Shown one piece after another: positions 62,614 to 64,000 of a stretch of 64,000 nt of DNA. The DNA is from Paenibacillus agricola. GTDB taxonomy: Bacteria; Bacillota; Bacilli; Paenibacillales; NBRC-103111. The stretch is from contig NZ_JAAOIW010000005.1 of assembly GCF_011440305.1 (NCBI RefSeq), forward strand, positions 248,001-312,000, in the 5' to 3' direction. The stretch's first letter is position 1. Every line of letters begins with the position of its first letter. Position numbers and translations under genes: made by a program. The notes under the pieces are model-generated. The model saw only the letters and a program-made list of their open reading frames with translations. It had not been told where the DNA came from and did no database searches.

Positions 62614-62933
62614 GGCTGGTCACCTGAACCTGTCTTTAATATGTCTATAGGCGTAAGATACATCAATCTAGTGAAACCGATACCATTCATTTTATTTGAT
62701 CATAATCTACATGTAAAGCCATGCTATTGGACGATTAATGATAATAAGATAAGTGAATAAAATCGTAAGATAAGTAAAGGACATCGAGACTGAATAAATG
62801 TATACTAAATTTCGTCAAATCATTGATTGACTTACTATAAGCAACTCTATCTGCAAACAATTCACATGTAATCAGCCATTGGCAACACGTTAAAGACATA
62901 CATACTTATCACAATTAGGAGGAATAGAGCATT
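62614..62933. other. Gene-free divergent region between AraC and the Gfo/Idh/MocA gene
   Basis: About 320 bp, AT-rich. I saw no clear operator, terminator, riboswitch or small gene beyond a ribosome binding site (AGGAGG at 62917-62922) before ATG 62934. Confidence 0.4.
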
Positions 62934-63998
62934 ATGGCAAACAAATTAAGATTAGGTATTGTAGGGGTTGGAAATATTTTCAAAGCTTCTCATGTGTTGC
63001 CTTTGCAAGCACATCCCGAGGTAGAAATCGTTGCGGTTTGCGATATCAATTTGGAACGGGCAGAGCAAATTGCTGCGGAGTACGGCATTGAATCCGCTTA
63101 TGCGGACTACCGTGAGCTGCTGAAGCGGGACGATATCGATGTGATCGACATTTGCACGTCGAACTACTTCCATTCGGAGGTGGCCATCGCAGCCTTGAAG
63201 GCAGGCAAGCATGTATTCTGCGAAAAGCCGGATGCGATCAATCCCGAGGAAGCGCAAAAGATGGCTGATGCCGCACAAGCCAGCGGCAAGGTGCTGATGA
63301 CGATGAGAAATAACCGTTTCACACCAGCGTCCAGCTATTTGAAGCGCTATATTGATGAGGGTCATATGGGCGAGGTTTATACGGGCCGTTGCGGCTGGGT
63401 TCGCCGTAGAGGCATTCCGGGCAAGGGCGGCTGGTTCACAACAAAGGAGCTCTCCGGCGGCGGCTCGTTGATCGACTTAGGCGTGCATTTTATCGATTTG
63501 GCAGTTTGGCTAATGGGCAATCCTAAGCCTGTTGCCGTAAGCGGCGCTACCTACACCAAATTTGCTAACAATGAAATTTCCAACTCTGTTCATAGCCGCT
63601 TTGGCGAGAAAAAAGAAGGCGGCACCTTTGACGTTGAGGATCTGGCGATCGGCTTTATTCGTTTTGAAAATGGGGCTTCGCTGCAAATTGAGTTCAGTTG
63701 GGCTTCCAATATTCAGGAGGATGCGAACTTCGTCGAGCTTCGCGGCACCAAAGCAGGCTGCAATTTACGAAAAGGCGAGCTGCAAATCTTTTCCGAAACT
63801 GCCGGACAGCTTACGAATATTACCCCGATCCTAAAAAAAGACGCACCTCCCGGACACACCGAGCATCTTAAGCATTTTATCGAGGTTGTCCAAAAGCGGG
63901 CTGAACCGATCAATCTGCCGGAGCATGGCGTGGATATGATCAAAATTTTATCCACCATTTATAAATCTGCGGAAACCGGCAGAGAGGTTGTTCTATAG
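62934..63998 (+). CDS. Gfo/Idh/MocA-family oxidoreductase
   Basis: A 354-aa NAD(P)-dependent dehydrogenase. The Rossmann fold has GIVGVGNIFKASHVLPLQAH, then AVCDINLERAEQIAAEYGI. The EKP motif is HVFCEKPDAIN, and the C-terminal domain has RRGIPGKGGWFTTKELSGGG and DLGVHFIDLAVWLMGNP. Family members oxidise sugar hydroxyls or act on myo-inositol and its relatives. AGGAGG precedes ATG 62934. The stop TAG at 63996-63998 is inside the window. Confidence 0.95.
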   Translation: MANKLRLGIVGVGNIFKASHVLPLQAHPEVEIVAVCDINLERAEQIAAEYGIESAYADYRELLKRDDIDVIDICTSNYFHSEVAIAALKAGKHVFCEKPDAINPEEAQKMADAAQASGKVLMTMRNNRFTPASSYLKRYIDEGHMGEVYTGRCGWVRRRGIPGKGGWFTTKELSGGGSLIDLGVHFIDLAVWLMGNPKPVAVSGATYTKFANNEISNSVHSRFGEKKEGGTFDVEDLAIGFIRFENGASLQIEFSWASNIQEDANFVELRGTKAGCNLRKGELQIFSETAGQLTNITPILKKDAPPGHTEHLKHFIEVVQKRAEPINLPEHGVDMIKILSTIYKSAETGREVVL

Positions 63999-64000
63999 AA

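Overview
The window reads as a chromosome segment from an endospore-forming, low-to-mid GC member of the Bacillota, most like Paenibacillus. The signs are an alpha/beta-type small acid-soluble spore protein, sporulation membrane protein YtaF, a LysM spore-surface type protein with a sigma-K-like promoter, YesM/YesN two-component genes beside Lpl/Ytc-type sugar transporter genes, strong AGGAGG-type ribosome binding sites, frequent TTG and GTG starts, and the polA-mutM-ytaF-coaE order known from Bacillus. No database search was possible; family calls rest on motifs and remembered family features.

Layout: 0-2.8 kb, thiamine genes (thiD leftward and cut by the window edge; tenI and thiO rightward). 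2.8-7 kb, small unknown proteins and a large hybrid histidine kinase. 7-9.9 kb, an AT-rich stretch with gene remnants (HAD phosphatase, GrpB), then a TetR regulator with an Old Yellow Enzyme gene. 9.9-16 kb, a sugar-isomerase-like gene, a CDF metal exporter behind a perfect palindromic operator, and a formate-dehydrogenase-like set (DUF2294, FdhF-like, FdhD). 16-21.5 kb, LacI regulator, DapA-family aldolase, TetR plus aldo/keto reductase, and a repeat-bearing spore-type protein. 21.6-30.2 kb, a pyruvate-decarboxylase-like enzyme, tRNA-Ala, nrdR, a SASP gene and the housekeeping run polA-mutM-ytaF-coaE-lytic transglycosylase. 30.3-37.3 kb, a HAD hydrolase and the pstSCAB-phoU operon, with a Pho box and a c-di-GMP (EAL-CBS-GGDEF) gene coupled to phoU. 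37.7-43.4 kb, a chemoreceptor, a CLC antiporter of the apparent fluoride type, an MFS exporter, MFS debris and a YpsA-like gene.

43.6-64 kb is largely a leftward carbohydrate locus. In transcription order it has an FAD oxidoreductase, YesN/YesM-type response regulator and kinase, two ABC permeases, a binding lipoprotein, a second FAD oxidoreductase, a GntR regulator, an IlvD/Edd-type sugar-acid dehydratase and a TIM-barrel protein. A LacI regulator, a polysaccharide deacetylase, trxB, a Rieske remnant, an AraC regulator and a Gfo/Idh/MocA oxidoreductase follow to the right. A plausible reading is uptake of an oligosaccharide or oxidised sugar, oxidation, then dehydration of the sugar acid. 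The substrate cannot be read from the sequence.

The most intriguing non-coding signal is a nested hairpin of about 120 nt (47647-47767), followed on the leftward strand by an intrinsic terminator (47579-47607), between the second FAD gene and the GntR gene. It is a candidate small RNA or structured repeat. Other good regulatory signals are the CDF operator, the paired TetR operators, the Pho box, and stem-loops after pstS and after the sugar-binding lipoprotein gene.
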